Counted from the first letter of the stretch, positions 34,523-46,792 are shown. The stretch is 64,000 nt of DNA from Orobanche coerulescens (GCA_033398695.1 CM065804.1:48453501-48517500); one strand, 5' to 3'. Notes: generated by a model from the letters alone, not told the origin. Numbers and translations are program-made.

Positions 34523-36057
34523 TTAATTTTTGGGGATCCAACCTATAGTTGGTTTTTGTTTCGAGACATGAACGATGTTTGGGATGATGGTTCCTTTAGG
34601 AATCCAAATTTTCTTAATTTTAATCGTCCGTCTTGGGCTTTTACAGTTTGAAATATGGTGCCCAACTTTCAAACATTTGTCACATCGGGATATATTGAAA
34701 TTTAAGGATTTCGTTTTAGAATAATGTTTGAATCCCAACCCCTGTTTATTCAAAGTATATTTTTGCACCGAGAGCATTTGTTCAAATTTCTCGTTTCCAC
34801 ATGAGAATTTCTTTGTTAAATTTTTCAGCTCGGTTTGAATTTTCAAAAGATCATTCTTTAAAATATTTTCGTTTCAATGCATTTTGAATGATCGGTCTCG
34901 ACAAATTTTCCCTTTTCAAGATTTTGGAATTTTTAATTTCCAATGATTTATTTTTAGATTTAAGGGATTTGATCTCGGATAAAGCATTTTGAAAATCGGT
35001 ATGCACTAATTCAAATGCTTCAAATAATTCATCGTGAGACAATGTACTAACCTGGCTTTCGATGTCGCTATCGTCGAATGAGCTTCGGGCCATGAGAGTG
35101 AGATTATTTTGATTGATAAAATCATCATCTTCATCGTCATCGCTCCATGTTGCAACAAGAACCTCCTTATTGGATTTTGCTCGGTAATTTTTCGCAAAGT
35201 GGCCTGGTTTACCACATAATCGACAAGAATTGTCTAATTTCTCAGATTCGCCCGAGGTGTCTTTCTTTCTCCGGTTTAATAAGGTTTGAAACTTATTAAT
35301 ATTTTTGGCATAGTATGTCGATTCTTCGCCGATTTCATCAACCGGGATTTCTCTTTTTGATATCTTAGCCTTCAATGCTATTGATCTTTCCTTCGGTTTT
35401 GGTTTGACACTTCGTGATTTGAGAACTATCTCATAATTAATTAGCGAACCAACTAGGGCGCTAAAATCAAGCGTATTGAGATATTTAAATTCCATGATCG
35501 CGGTCACGGTGTCATCCCATTCGCTAGGTAGTGATCGTAAAATTTTGTTGACTTTTTCACTACTAGATAATGGTTTTCCGAATGAAGCTAGTCCATTTGT
35601 GATGACCGCAAATCGGTCGAGCGTGTTGGTGATAGACTCGTCACCCTTCATCATAAATAACTCGTAGTCATGGAGAAGCATATTGATCTTCATATCCTTG
35701 ACTTGAGTTGTCCCTTCGTGTGTGATTTCAAGAATTTTCCATATCTCTTTAGCACTTTCATACGATGAGATACGATTGACCTCTTCCGGATTGAAGGCAT
35801 AAAATAGAAATTGAGTAGCCTTACAATTTAGATGGTCGTTCTTCCAATCCGCGTCATCATATTCTTCGAAAGATTTAAGCGTACCGTTGGTTTTGAGAGG
35901 AATTTCCGGACCAATACATATTACTTTCCAAAGCTCGATGTCATATGCTCGGATGAATATTGACATCTTTTTCTTCCATGTCATAAAATTCGAGCCATCA
36001 AAAAATAGTGGTCAGTTAAGAGAACGGCCTTCGACTGGAGCAAATTGGAACGCCATT
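34523..36057 (-). pseudogene. gag: gag of element C
   Basis: The family-like start is ATG at 36057 (MAFQFAPVEGRS), followed by a TGA at 36015-36013 and a shift in a 7-T tract at about 36001. The long frame 35984-34851 holds the UBN2-type core (WKKKMSIFIRAYDIELW, ESAKEIWKILEITHEGT, LRSLPSEWDDTV) and a first knuckle CRLCGKPGHFAKNY, whose last Cys is Tyr. A frameshift near 34862 moves the reading to 34846-34523, which has a second, intact knuckle CDKCLKVGHHISNC. No pol follows. Confidence 0.87.
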
Positions 36058-36096
36058 TGGATATTTTCCTCGTATGTTAAGCCGCTTATTAGAGGT

Positions 36097-36113
36097 ACCG
36101 CTCCGATACCAAT
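36097..36113 (-). other. primer binding site of C
   Basis: The minus strand reads ATTGGTATCGGAGCGGT after the LTR, close to the initiator-Met primer site. Confidence 0.85.
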
Positions 36114-37131
36114 TGTTGGTGCAAAATCGCTATTTGCGCCGTTGTGCGGAAGCGTAAATATAAAGTTGCGGAAATTAAACAACACATGGATTTAAGAGGT
36201 TCGGATATAATTGAACCTACGTCCTCTCTCGGTATCTTTTTCTATAGGATAAAGATCAAAACCTCCACACCTCTCTTCTATCGGTCTAGGGATAACCATT
36301 ACAATCACGTCTTCAATTGGTTCATGATAAACCACTCGTACTTATCTTTGTGTCGGTCCAAGTTAAACCGTTTTCCTTTTCGTATGACAAGGAATCAACC
36401 TCTCTAGATTTCTATGGGTACTAGATAGACCTCACTTAGATATCGATTGCGATTCTAACAATGTCATATCCTTGATCCTAATAACACTGAATCCAATCGC
36501 ATCTTTTCTTTTACCTCTCGTGTGTATGTTGAATGTATAAACACTCAAACTAACAATATAAGCTCAATATCACAACAACAATATAATATAAATCAATTTA
36601 TGATGAATGTATCGTTTGCTTGAAGTTGTTGTATTGAAACAATACCATAGGAATGGTATTTATAGGCTCCAAAGCCTTACTAGCCGTTAGCTCCCTGACT
36701 CTTCATTACGGCCGCTATCTCCTTCATATTACGTCCGTAAGCTCGTTTACGAACGTTAAATCAACATTGTTACGGACGTTAACATGTATGCAGTTTAGTC
36801 CAGTAGCCTTCGTTCTTTTCCTTACGTACGTTAGACAATCTTGCATTACATACGTTATCAAGGTCAATATATCCATTGCATGCTGACCTATGCCATGACG
36901 TCATTTCCAACGTTCTATTATATACGTTAGCCAACCCGTCTTACGTACGTTAAGTAGCTTATATTACGTATGCTATATATCTTATGTTACGTACATTAAG
37001 CTTGAACAATTCCATCTTTTTGCACTTCGTTTCTTTCGTTGATTTGCTTCGCCTTTTTGTTGTTTTGTTTTGTGTATCAACTTAATCATCAAAACTCTAT
37101 TAATGCATGTATGGAACAAAATTTTCCATCA
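36114..37131 (-). repeat. 5' LTR of C (1018 bp)
   Basis: TGTTGGTGCAAAATCGC to TTTTCCATCA on the plus strand. Relative to the other LTR a stretch near 33819-33840 is absent. Array at about 36705-37000. Flanked by TGGAC at 37132-37136. Confidence 0.92.
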
Positions 37132-37328
37132 TGGACTACCGTAAAGAACATTCTTAAGTACTTAAGAAGAACTAGAGATTTGGTTCTTACTTACGGTGGT
37201 GGAGAACTGAAGGTGACTGGATTCACCGATTCTTGTTTTCAAGGAGACAATGACGACTCTAAGTCGACATCTGGGTATTTGTTTACTCTCAATGGAGGAG
37301 CAATATCTTGGAGAAGCTCCAAGCAAAC
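37132..37328 (+). pseudogene. pol: copia B RNase H, first part
   Basis: Resumes after element C with VKNILKYLRRTRDLVL and ISWRSSKQT. FTDSCFQG replaces the FTDSDFQG of copia A, a change at an acidic position. CAAAC at 37324-37328 is the left target duplication of element D; the coding text continues at 46531. Confidence 0.9.
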
Positions 37329-38102
37329 TGTAACACCTCCAGAATACATCCGTAAATGTTACACGCCGTAGGCCCTTCTTACAAGGATCTACAAGGCTAA
37401 ACTCTACTAGACTACAAAATGATTGACCGACCGGGGTCAATCTAAATACAACGCAGACCGACAAGGTCATTAAACAATTCAGAAACAAATGAACTTTACA
37501 TCTCAATGACAAAAATAAACTTGAACATAGAAAAGAACGACAACTCAATTTTATAAATGAAAACTACACCCATGCAAGGGTGGATACTCGAACGACAGAG
37601 AATTACCGACCAAATGAAACAAAAGAAAAGACTCTGACTCTGGTGTGATTAGCATCATTTGTCCTCCATCTCCTTCCCAGCCAATCCTGTGACTGCTCCC
37701 GAGCTGCCAAAACCTGAGCGCATAACAGGCACCCACCCCCCGAAAACTCGGGGGTTAGCAAACTGGAATTTTGCTAGTGCAAGTACATAATACACAAGAT
37801 ATACGAATAATAATAACACAAAACTCAACAGTCGAGAAACCTTAACACAAACCACACATTCAAATGGTCAACACAGAATAGCATTATATACACAAGCTGA
37901 AAGATAATCACATTGTCATATTCTCCATACAGAACATAACACCAATGAAACTTTAAACGATCCCAAGGAGTCATAAAAATCCCTTTTTATAAAAGGAAAA
38001 GTATTTTGATAAGAAAGTTCGAAAACATTAATATTGACTTGGGCCATCTTGGGGTTTTGAAAATCAGATGGAAATATTTTAGAAAATACTTCAAAAGCTC
38101 TC

Positions 38103-38300
38103 GGGTCCTTGACCCAACATGTGGAAACAATTTCCAAGAAAACTATTACAACGTTATTCGGGGTCCTCGACTCAAATGATAAACACTATCACAAGTGAAT
38201 CATTACAACATCTCACGGGGTTCTCGGCCCAATATAAATAATATCATCACGAGATCAAATCTCAACATCTCACGGGGTCCTCGACCCAAATACACAGAAT
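38103..38300. repeat. 57-bp tandem repeat, four copies, in D LTR
   Basis: GGGTCCTTGACCC-like words start at 38103, 38161, 38218 and 38275, i.e. every 57-58 bp, with ATCTCACGGGG before the last two. The same set occurs in the other LTR at about 43853-44045. Confidence 0.85.
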
Positions 38301-38599
38301 AATCAACACAGTACAATCAAAGGCACAACCTCTCATTCGACAAATCCTGCTCAAGACCCATGATTAATTAACCCTCGGAGATCTCGTCAAATATCCTTGG
38401 TTAATTAACCCTGATACCAACATTTAAAACAAATTGGAACGAACTCCAGAAACACAATTCGCGGTCTACATCAAGACCAACATTAAAAACAAGTTGCAAA
38501 GATTTAAATTTCGAAAATCATTTGGTAACGGGGTCTTAGCTATCACTCAAATATCCATTACCAATAAGCCTTCCAGGCGCCTCCCTTGCACACCTGTGT

Positions 38600-38740
38600 A
38601 TCGGCGTTCACTCCACTATATTGGCCGCCCATTGCACATGTCACCGCACCAGCGTTCACTCCCACAGGAGCCGCCCCTTGCTCGCGCATTAAGTAACACC
38701 GGTGTTCACCAATCATATGGAGCCGCTCATTGCAGCGTAC
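38600..38740. repeat. degenerate ~49-bp tandem repeat in D LTR
   Basis: GGCGTTCACT, AGCGTTCACT and GGTGTTCACC start near 38602, 38651 and 38701, each followed about 25 bp later by GCCGC(C/T). Present again near 44350-44490. The region lies within a 172-codon plus-strand frame conserved in both LTRs. Confidence 0.7.
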
Positions 38741-39468
38741 ATCAGGCTGGAGTGCACGCCCCGCCCTCAGAGGTACCCGGATATGACGTCTCTCATAGCA
38801 AGTATTCACATTATTACAAATACCAAGCACACAGTCAACCGTTGCAACAATTATTAAATCAGTTCATCAATTCACATAATTTATTAGCCAGTACGCAACT
38901 ACACAAAATAAACAATAACTCGCACGTTATTCATCAAGACTTAGCACATTAGGCCTTCAACACTATCAATTAATACTACATAAATATCCTTATACCGTAA
39001 CTCAACCGAAAATACAAACATTACCATATTACCTCTATAAATTTTATTCGTACTTTAGTCTAAGTTGAGTACGTCGACTAATATTGGAATGAATCACCCA
39101 ACATTTATCTCTATATGTATATTTATATACATACACATATATCTATACATATATCCACATATATCTATATACATATATATATAATATAAATACAGATATT
39201 CATAACATGATTCATATACTTCAGCAACAATGATTTCACGTAATTATAATTCGTATATCAAGGTACTTGCCTTGGTAATCTCTCGCGAATACTCCAGAAA
39301 TACAGTTGATTGGAACAATCCAGAACTCCAACAAAAACGACGATCGGAGAGGCTCAACACTGGATTATTGTAGGAAATTCGTCCTTAATATCCTATCATT
39401 AAATAAGCAATCAATCACACGAGGAAAAGCATAAAAAGATGGCCGAACCCTAACTGTTCTCTTCGTAA

Positions 39469-39635
39469 CGTACGTTACACACATACGTAACGTACGTTAC
39501 GTCTGCACGTTAGCGCACGTAAGCTACAAGGATTAGCGCACGCTAAGCATGCATCGACGCTTCTTCTCGGTTCATACGATCGCTTGCACGAGGTATAACG
39601 TACGTAATGCATAGAGCTTAACGTACGTTATATTC
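39469..39635. repeat. palindrome cluster 1 in D 3' LTR
   Basis: GTAACGTACGTTAC twice, TTAGCGCACGCTAAG, and two AACGTACGTTA/ATAACGTACGTAAT units. On the element strand this cluster is downstream of the TATA-like site. Repeated at 45215-45385. Confidence 0.85.
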
Positions 39636-40230
39636 ACACATATCATACTCATGTGAATCGTAATGATCCTACGGTGTTGATGTCTATGAATTCCAGGTTA
39701 ATCCTCCCATCATAAGACTCACTCCAAATATTGATTATAGATCCTCAAAGGTAGTTCGGAAAATCTGAGGTTGTTACCAACATTAAGTCTATGATCATTA
39801 TGGAAACACCATACAATACGGTTTATTAATCTCAGAAATTTACCTTACTTGATCATCATAATAAGAATCGGAATATAACGTTCTTAACTCGGGTAACTAA
39901 AGCATGAACATTCCAACTTCCAAAAACATGGTGTTCGGATAGAAATCATCTATGGAGCTTAATAATCCCGGTGGTATGTTCATAACATCCTTAAGAACAC
40001 GAATTCAAGGTTGAGGTAGCATTAATATACCTTAATATGAAAGAAACGCAGAGACAAGAGGTAGCATCCAATTCCGATTGCTTGAATGTCAATCCAAGAT
40101 GTTTCATAACTTAAATGATCGAGTCTGTATGTGTTCTATATGTGTTTTAGAGGACTGGAGACCCTCTAGAAATGAAGGAAAACGAAGTACAAGTGAAAGG
40201 GACGAAGAGAAATGAAATGGGGGTGTTGTC

Positions 40231-40245
40231 CATATATATAATATC
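40231..40245 (-). promoter_or_regulatory. TATA-like box of the D LTR
   Basis: CATATATATAATATC on the plus strand gives a TATATATA box in either reading, 8 bp from the main palindrome cluster. Conserved at about 45979-45993. Confidence 0.55.
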
Positions 40246-40252
40246 TTGAGTT

Positions 40253-40640
40253 TTACGTACGTTAGCCTTAGCCATTTACATACGTAATCGACTTAGCACA
40301 CGCTACCATTCAATCTTAGCGTACGCTATCGGTCACTGATAGCTTACTGTCTCGTTCCGTACTAGCTTACGTACGTTACACCCTACGCATTACGTACGTA
40401 AGCTACACACATTAGCGTACGCTAGTTACAAACCTTAGCATACGTTAACACCCGTTGACCCCAAAACTGTCCAGGTTCATCCGCGGGAATCTTTCCGAGC
40501 CCCACCACCAGCCGTCCATGTGCTAGCCAGCCTGTTCAATTATTGACCTCCTTACGTACGCTACGTCTAGCTCGTAGCGTACGCTATCTCCAGTTCGTAA
40601 CGTACGTTACGCTTACCTGTTAGCGTGCGTTACAACGTAG
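40253..40640. repeat. palindrome cluster 2 in D 3' LTR (upstream of TATA)
   Basis: More than ten units of two alternating types: TTACGTACGTTA/TAACGTACGTTA and TTAGCGTACGCTA, for example GTAGCGTACGCTATC and GTAACGTACGTTAC. Repeated at about 45992-46385 with C/T differences. Confidence 0.9.
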
Positions 40641-40787
40641 TTGCATGTGAAGGATTAAAAGTTGATATTATCATGCATGAGGATACGAATACGGAAAGAT
40701 CGTACTTCGATTATTGATAGCACCAATTCAGGTAATACAGGGTACAAATACGGACGAAAATACCCAACAATTTATCCGGATATTACA

Positions 40788-40808
40788 TACTATCCCTCTT
40801 AAAAGAAG
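40788..40808 (-). other. polypurine tract of D
   Basis: The minus strand reads CTTTTAAGAGGGATAGTA before the LTR, parallel to E and I. Confidence 0.78.
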
Positions 40809-41466
40809 TTTCGTCCCGAAACTTAAAGTAGAGTGGTGGAACAACCAAGGAAAAATAACTACTTGCTCAGCCCCATAACATCACGAGTGATGCACGAATG
40901 CAAGGTTCTAAAAATACAATGATTGGACCTAGGAAGTATCAGGCACGTCAATTGAGGCGATAAATTACACGTGAACATGAGAAGTTAGAGTGGAGAAGTA
41001 AAAGCTCATAGAATTAAATAAATTCACAAACGGCTCAGATGTACTAAAATCGCGTGTCGAGCTCGACCCACCGTATCCAAGTTCATAACACATTGGAAAT
41101 ATTAATCGCACGAGTGGGAACAATAGTTTCGAACAAAATTCTGCAAAGATTAAGTTCAGATAGATGTGAATAGGCCACAATAATTCACGGAGTCTAATAA
41201 ATCGGTTCTGAAATTCGTTCGAATGATGGTAGGTTCAGTAGAACAAAAATTGTCAAGAGGATCGCAGATGAATCATCAACAATGAAAGTCTCCCAACACC
41301 GAAAATACTAAGAAGAGCACGGGTACTACGTGTCCCCGTACTAAGAAGACATGTCAGCCCCGAAACTTAAAACAGCAGGATTTGGAAACGAAAAGCAATT
41401 AAAATGAAAAACGATCAAAGTCACGATTGTTGGAAACAACCACGACTAGAACACAGCACAAAATCT
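40809..41466 (-). other. 3' non-coding interior of D
   Basis: No coding motif seen in either strand. This is where pol would lie in a complete element. Confidence 0.5.
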
Positions 41467-42051
41467 TCATTCACCTATGATAGGCTCTTCAGCAGAAGAC
41501 ATAAGGTTTCGGGACATTCTCCGGCCACTTGCTCTGCTCACCGACAGAGTAGCATTCTTTGCCAATTCGGAAATTATCTCATAATGTTTCTCCCGATGGC
41601 CTTCACACCCGCACTGATGACAAGTCAAGAGTGGGGAGGGACGGTTTACACGGATGTGTCCCGTACGGTTGCAGTTGAAGCACACTCTCTTCTTACCGGG
41701 AGTCACTAATGCTGGTTGGGGATTCCCAATGCTCATTCTCGACTGCGAAGACGACGCATTCGAATGACGCGGGGGTTTGAGAACCTTAGTCTCGTCACCG
41801 CCCAAAATTTTTTCAGATGTCCTCTGTCTCTTTTCTCCGCTCGTTGGCTCGGTCACTGAGGAGGTTTCATAGGTTATCGTCTGATCTTGATATTCCTTCA
41901 CCGTAACATGAATCGTTGTCGTACGAACCACCTCACCACTTCCGCTTCCTATATTACGTCTACATCCGCCAGGGCTCGTCATGCTAATGCAGATAGTACC
42001 GTTTATTGTTATCACATAGTTGGTTGTACGGTATACCACAATTATCAACAT
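41467..42051 (-). pseudogene. gag: gag remnant of element D
   Basis: 194-codon frame; the likely start is the internal MTSPGGCRRN. The C-terminal half holds two knuckle-like motifs: CFNCNRTGHIRVNR (last Cys is Arg) and CHQCGCEGHREKHY (last Cys is Tyr). The capsid core is missing. The knuckle spacing is that of gypsy gag, and the decayed cysteines suggest no selection. Confidence 0.8.
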
Positions 42052-43060
42052 AAGGTTTAATTAGCATCCTTAGAATAACGGTAATATCGTAAAGCATGAA
42101 ATTTTCTGAAATCAACTTCCAGTCCTTTGTCTAGGACAACATTATGCGTATGCTTTTAATGAAAAAAAAATTTCGAAACAAAAGCCGAGTAACGTTGTGC
42201 TCAAAACTTGTAAATACTGTCCTTTGTTTTGGAAGAGGAAGTTTATACAATGACTCTGAAAAAATTTTTTATTTTCGATTAATGCCTACAAGAAAATTGA
42301 AAATCAAATTATAACTAGTTTGAAATATTTAAAAAATGTTGAGTCCCAAATACCACAATTTTGAAAATCCTTCCTCTTCTACCAAAATTTTTATTCGAAA
42401 GAATTTTTAACCAAAGTACGTGACCATTCGACATGACTACATTAAAACATGAGGTTTACAATGCTAGGAAAATTTCAAAACACTACTTTGAAATGTTCGT
42501 AATTCGGCCCGGAAATATTACATGTCGGGGATTCTGCGCCGGAACCTACCAGGCTAAAAACCATTTAAAAATCATTTAAAAATATGCCAAAAGCCGATGA
42601 CAGTAGCATTTTCCAAAACTTACAAAATCATTTGTAAAATATTAAATACCGTCATAAAAATACCGTTAAATGTGCAAGACTAAAATGCCAAAATGTCACG
42701 AGTCATTTCAATGTACTCACGCAGCGGATAAAATTAACACTCAAAGATTTATCCTACTGAAATGTAGAAATCGATAAATATGTTCGACTACCGAAGTATA
42801 CTACATAACCATTCTCACTCGACGCGTATACGCAGGTGATATCGTAAAACAATATAATCTCTAACAAGTTCAAACCCTAGGTTCACATTAAGCCCAAGAT
42901 AATCAAATACGTATATAAGGGGACTTACGATTCGGGAGGCTTACCATCACGGATTGCTTGAAGATGATGTTGGAACTACGATACTAATCACAACTCTGAC
43001 GCGCGCGACTTACACAAGACATAGACTTGACCCAACGGCCTAGGTTTTTCGCAAACCTAA
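42052..43060 (-). other. leader of element D
   Basis: AT-rich non-coding sequence between primer site and gag. Poly-A/T runs (42160-42400). No repeat or ORF of note. Confidence 0.5.
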
Positions 43061-43076
43061 GCTCTGATACCATATT
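43061..43076 (-). other. primer binding site of D
   Basis: The minus strand reads AATATGGTATCAGAGC; TGGTATCAGAGC is the exact initiator-Met primer site. Confidence 0.92.
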
Positions 43077-46000
43077 TGTAACACCTCCAGAATACATCCG
43101 TAAATGTTACACGCCGTAGGCCCTTCTTACAAGGATCTACAAGGCTAAACTCTACTAGACTACAAAATGATTGACCGACCGGGGTCAATCTAAATACAAC
43201 GCAGACCGACAAGGTCATTAAACAATTCAGAAACAAATGAACTTTACATCTCAATGACAAAAATAAACTTGAACACAGAAAAGAACGACAACTCAATTTA
43301 ATAAATGAAAAATACACCCATGCAAGGGTGGATACTCGAACGACACAGAAATATCGACCAAATGCAACAAAAGAAAAGACTCTAACTCTGGTGTGATTAG
43401 TATCATTTGTCCTCCATCTCCTTCCCAGCCAATCCTGTGACTGCTCCCGAGCTGCCAAAACCTGAGCGCATAACAGGCACCCGCCCCCCGAAAACTCGGG
43501 GGTTAGCAAACAAGAATTTTGCTAGTGCAAGTACATAATACACAAGATATAGGAATAATAATAACACAAAACTCAACAGTCGTGAAACCTTAACACAAAC
43601 CACACATTCAAATGGTCAACACAGAATAGCATTACATACATAAGGTGAATGATAATCACATTGTCATATTCTCCATACAGAACATAACACCAATGAAACT
43701 TTAAACGAGCCCAAGGAGTCAGAAAAATCCCTTTTTATAAAAGGAAAAGTATTTTGATAAGAAAGTTCGAAAACATTAATATTGACTCGGGCCATCTTGG
43801 GGTTTTGAAAATCAGATGGAAATATTTTAGAAAATACTTCAAAAGCTCTCGGGTCCTTGACCCAACATGTGGAAAACAATTTCCAAGAAAACTATTACAA
43901 CGTTATTCGGGGTCCTCGACTCAAATGATAAACACTATCACAAGCGAATCATTACAACATCTCACGGGGTTCTCGGCCCAATCCAAATAATATCATCACG
44001 AGATCAAATCTCAACATCTCACGGGGTCCTCGACCCAAATACACAGAATAATCAACACAGTACAATCAAAGGCACAGCCTCTCATTCGACAAATCCTGCT
44101 CAAGATCCCTGATTAATTAACCCTCGGAGATCTCGTCAAATATCCTTGGTTAATTAACCGTGATACCAACATTTAAAACAAATTGGAACGAACTCCAGAA
44201 ACACAATTCGCGGTCTACATCAAGACCAACATTAAAAGCATGTTGCAAAGATTTAAATTTCGAAAATCATTTGGTAACGGGGTCTTAGCTATCACTCAAA
44301 TATCCGTTACCAATAAGCCTGCCAGGCGCCTCCCTTGCACACCTGTGTACCGGCGTTCACTCCACTATATTGGCCGCCCATTGCACATGTCACCGCGCCG
44401 GCGTTCACTCCCACAGGAGCCGCCCCTTGCTCGCGCATTAAGTAACACCGGTGTTCACCAATCATATGGAGCCTCTTATTACAGCGTACATCAGGCCGGA
44501 GTGCACGCCTCGCCCTCAGAGGTACCCGGATATGATGTCTCTCATAACAAGTATTCACATTATTACAAATACCAAGCACACAGTCAACCATTGCAACAAT
44601 TATCAAATCAGTTCATCAATTCACATAATTTATTCGCCAGCACGCAACTACGCAAAATAAACAATAACTCGCACGTTATTCATCAAGATTTAGCACATTA
44701 GGCCTTCAACACTATCAATTAATACTACATAAATATCCTTATACCGTAACTCAACCGAAAATACAAACATTACCATATTACCTCTATAAATATTATTCGT
44801 ACTTTAGTCTAAGTTGAGTACGTCGACTAATATTGGTATGAATCACCCAACATTTATCTATATATGTATATTTATATACATACACATATATCAATACATA
44901 TATCCACACATATCTATATATATATATATATATAATATAAATACAGATATTCATAACATGATTCATACACTTCAGCAACAATGATTTCACGTAATTATAA
45001 TTCGTATATCAAGGTACTTGCCTTGGTAATCTCTCGCGAATACTCCGGAAATACAGTTGATTGGAACAATCCAGAACTCCAACGAAAACGACGATCGGAG
45101 AGGCTCAACACTGGATTATCGTAGGAAATTCGTCCTTAATATCCTATCATTAAATAAGCAATCAATCACACGAGGAAAAGCATAAAAAGATGGCCGAACC
45201 CTAACTGTTCTCTTAGTAACGTACGTTACACACATACGTAACGTACGTTACGTCTGCACGTTAGGGCACGTAAGCTACAAGGATTAGCGCACGCTAAGCA
45301 TGCATTGGACAGTTCTTCTCAGTTCTGCATTGCCTTGCACGAGGTATAACGTTCGTAATGCATAGAGCTTAACGTACGTTATATTCACACATATCATACT
45401 CATGTGAATCATAACGATCCTACGGTGTTGATGTCTATGAATTCCAGGTTAATCCTCCCATCATAAGACTCACTCCAAATATTGATTATAGATCCTCAAA
45501 GGTAGTTCGGAAAATCAGACGTTGTTACCAACATTAAGTCTATGATCATTATGGAAACACCATACAATACGGTTTATTAATCTCAGAAATTTACCTTACT
45601 TGATCATCATAATAAGAATCGGAATATAACGTTCTTAACTCGGGTAACTAAAGCATGAACATTCCCACTTCCAAAAACATGGTGTTCGGATAAAAATCAT
45701 CTATGGAGCTTAATAATCCCGGTGGTATGTTCATAACATCCTTAAGAACACGAATTCAAGGTTGAGGTAGCATTAATATACCTTAATATGAAAGAAACGC
45801 AGAGACAAGAGGTAGCATCCAATTCTGATTGCTTGAATGTCAATCCAAGATGTTTCGTAACTTAAATGATCGAGTCTACGTGTTCTATATGTGTTTTAGA
45901 GGGCTGGAGACCCTCTAGAAATGAAGGAAAATGAAGTACAAGTGAAAGGGACGAAGAGAAATGAAATGGGGTGTTGTCCATATATATAATATCTTGAGTT

Positions 46001-46525
46001 TTACGTACGTTAGCCTTAGCCATTTACGTACGTAATCGACTTAGCGCACGCTACCATTCGATCTGAGCATACGCTATCGGTCACTGATAGCTTACTGTCT
46101 CGTTCTGTACTAGCTTACGTACATTACACCCTATGCATTACGTACGTAAGCTACAGACATTAGCGTACGCTAGTTACAAACCTTAGCGTACGTTAACACC
46201 CGTTGACCCCAAAACTGTCCAGGTTCATCCGCGGGAATCTTTCCGAGCCCCACCACCAGCCGTCCATGTGCTAGCCAGCCTGTTCAATTATTGACCTCCT
46301 TACGTACGCTACGTCTAGCTCGTTGCGTACGCTATCTCCAGTTCATAACGTACGTTACGCTTACCTGTTAGCATGCGTTACGACGTAGTTGCATGTGAAG
46401 GATTAAAATTTGATATTATCATGCATGAGGATATGAATACGGAAACGATCGTACTTCGATTATATTCAGGTAATACAGGGTTCAAATACGGACGAAAATA
46501 CCCAACAATTTATCCGGATATTACA
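43077..46525 (-). repeat. 5' LTR of D (3449 bp)
   Basis: TGTAACACCTCCAG to CGGATATTACA, near-identical to 37329-40787. Holds the same tandem repeats and palindrome clusters (45215-45385 and 45992-46385). Followed by CAAAC (46526-46530). Confidence 0.93.
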
Positions 46526-46777
46526 CAAACCGCTACTGCAGATTCCACCTGCCAAGTAGAGTATCAAGCTGCCTCAGAGGCTAGCAAAGAAGCATTTTGG
46601 ATGCAGAAGTTTATACAAGAACTTCAAGTGTGCCTAATGCGGAGTTGCCTATATCACTACTCTGTGATAATGATGGAGCTGTCGCTCAAGCCAAGGATCC
46701 GAGGGCTCACCACAACACCAAGATATGTAAGACATCTAAAGAACATGGGTATTGAATACCATGATATGTGGCGTTGA
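46526..46777 (+). pseudogene. pol: copia B RNase H, last part
   Basis: Begins with the second CAAAC and continues TATADSTCQVEYQAASE. About 130 bp present in A (from the HIERKYH motif to SQAALE) are deleted near 46718, and the frame is shifted around 46630. Ends at TGA 46775-46777. Confidence 0.88.
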
Positions 46778-46781
46778 GTGC

Positions 46782-46792
46782 AAGTGGGAGAT
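46782..46792 (+). other. polypurine tract of copia B
   Basis: AAGTGGGAGAT before the B 3' LTR, identical to the tract of A. Confidence 0.85.

Larger units (their letters stand above)
33012..37131 (-). mobile_element. gag-only Ty1/copia element C (TR-GAG-like, SIRE-related)
   Basis: Two LTRs of about 1.0 kb enclose only 2.06 kb. On the minus strand: LTR, primer site, gag, a stretch with several purine tracts, polypurine tract, LTR. No protease, integrase or RT motif is visible. The gag type (UBN2-like, with a second knuckle) and the repeated CAGGGGGAGT-like purine motifs before the 3' end recall SIRE/Maximus copia elements. It depends on polymerase from another element. Confidence 0.88.
37329..40787 (-). 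repeat. 3' LTR of D (3459 bp)
   Basis: Begins TGTAACACCTCCAG and ends CGGATATTACA. It contains a 57-bp tandem repeat, a run of about 49-bp repeats, a TA-rich stretch (39110-39190), and two palindrome clusters (39469-39635, 40253-40640). The LTR has a minus-strand TATA-like site at 40231-40245. Very similar to 43077-46525. Confidence 0.93.
37329..46525 (-). mobile_element. Ty3/gypsy element D, long LTRs, gag remnant only (LARD-like)
   Basis: Two 3.45-kb LTRs enclose a 2.29-kb interior. Minus-strand order is LTR, initiator-Met primer site, leader, short gag-like frame, 3' region, polypurine tract, LTR. No RT or integrase is visible. CAAAC flanks both sides (37324-37328, 46526-46530). LTR ends (TGTAACACC...ATTACA) and polypurine tract match the gypsy style of E and I. 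Long LTRs with little coding sequence fit the LARD class. Confidence 0.88.
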
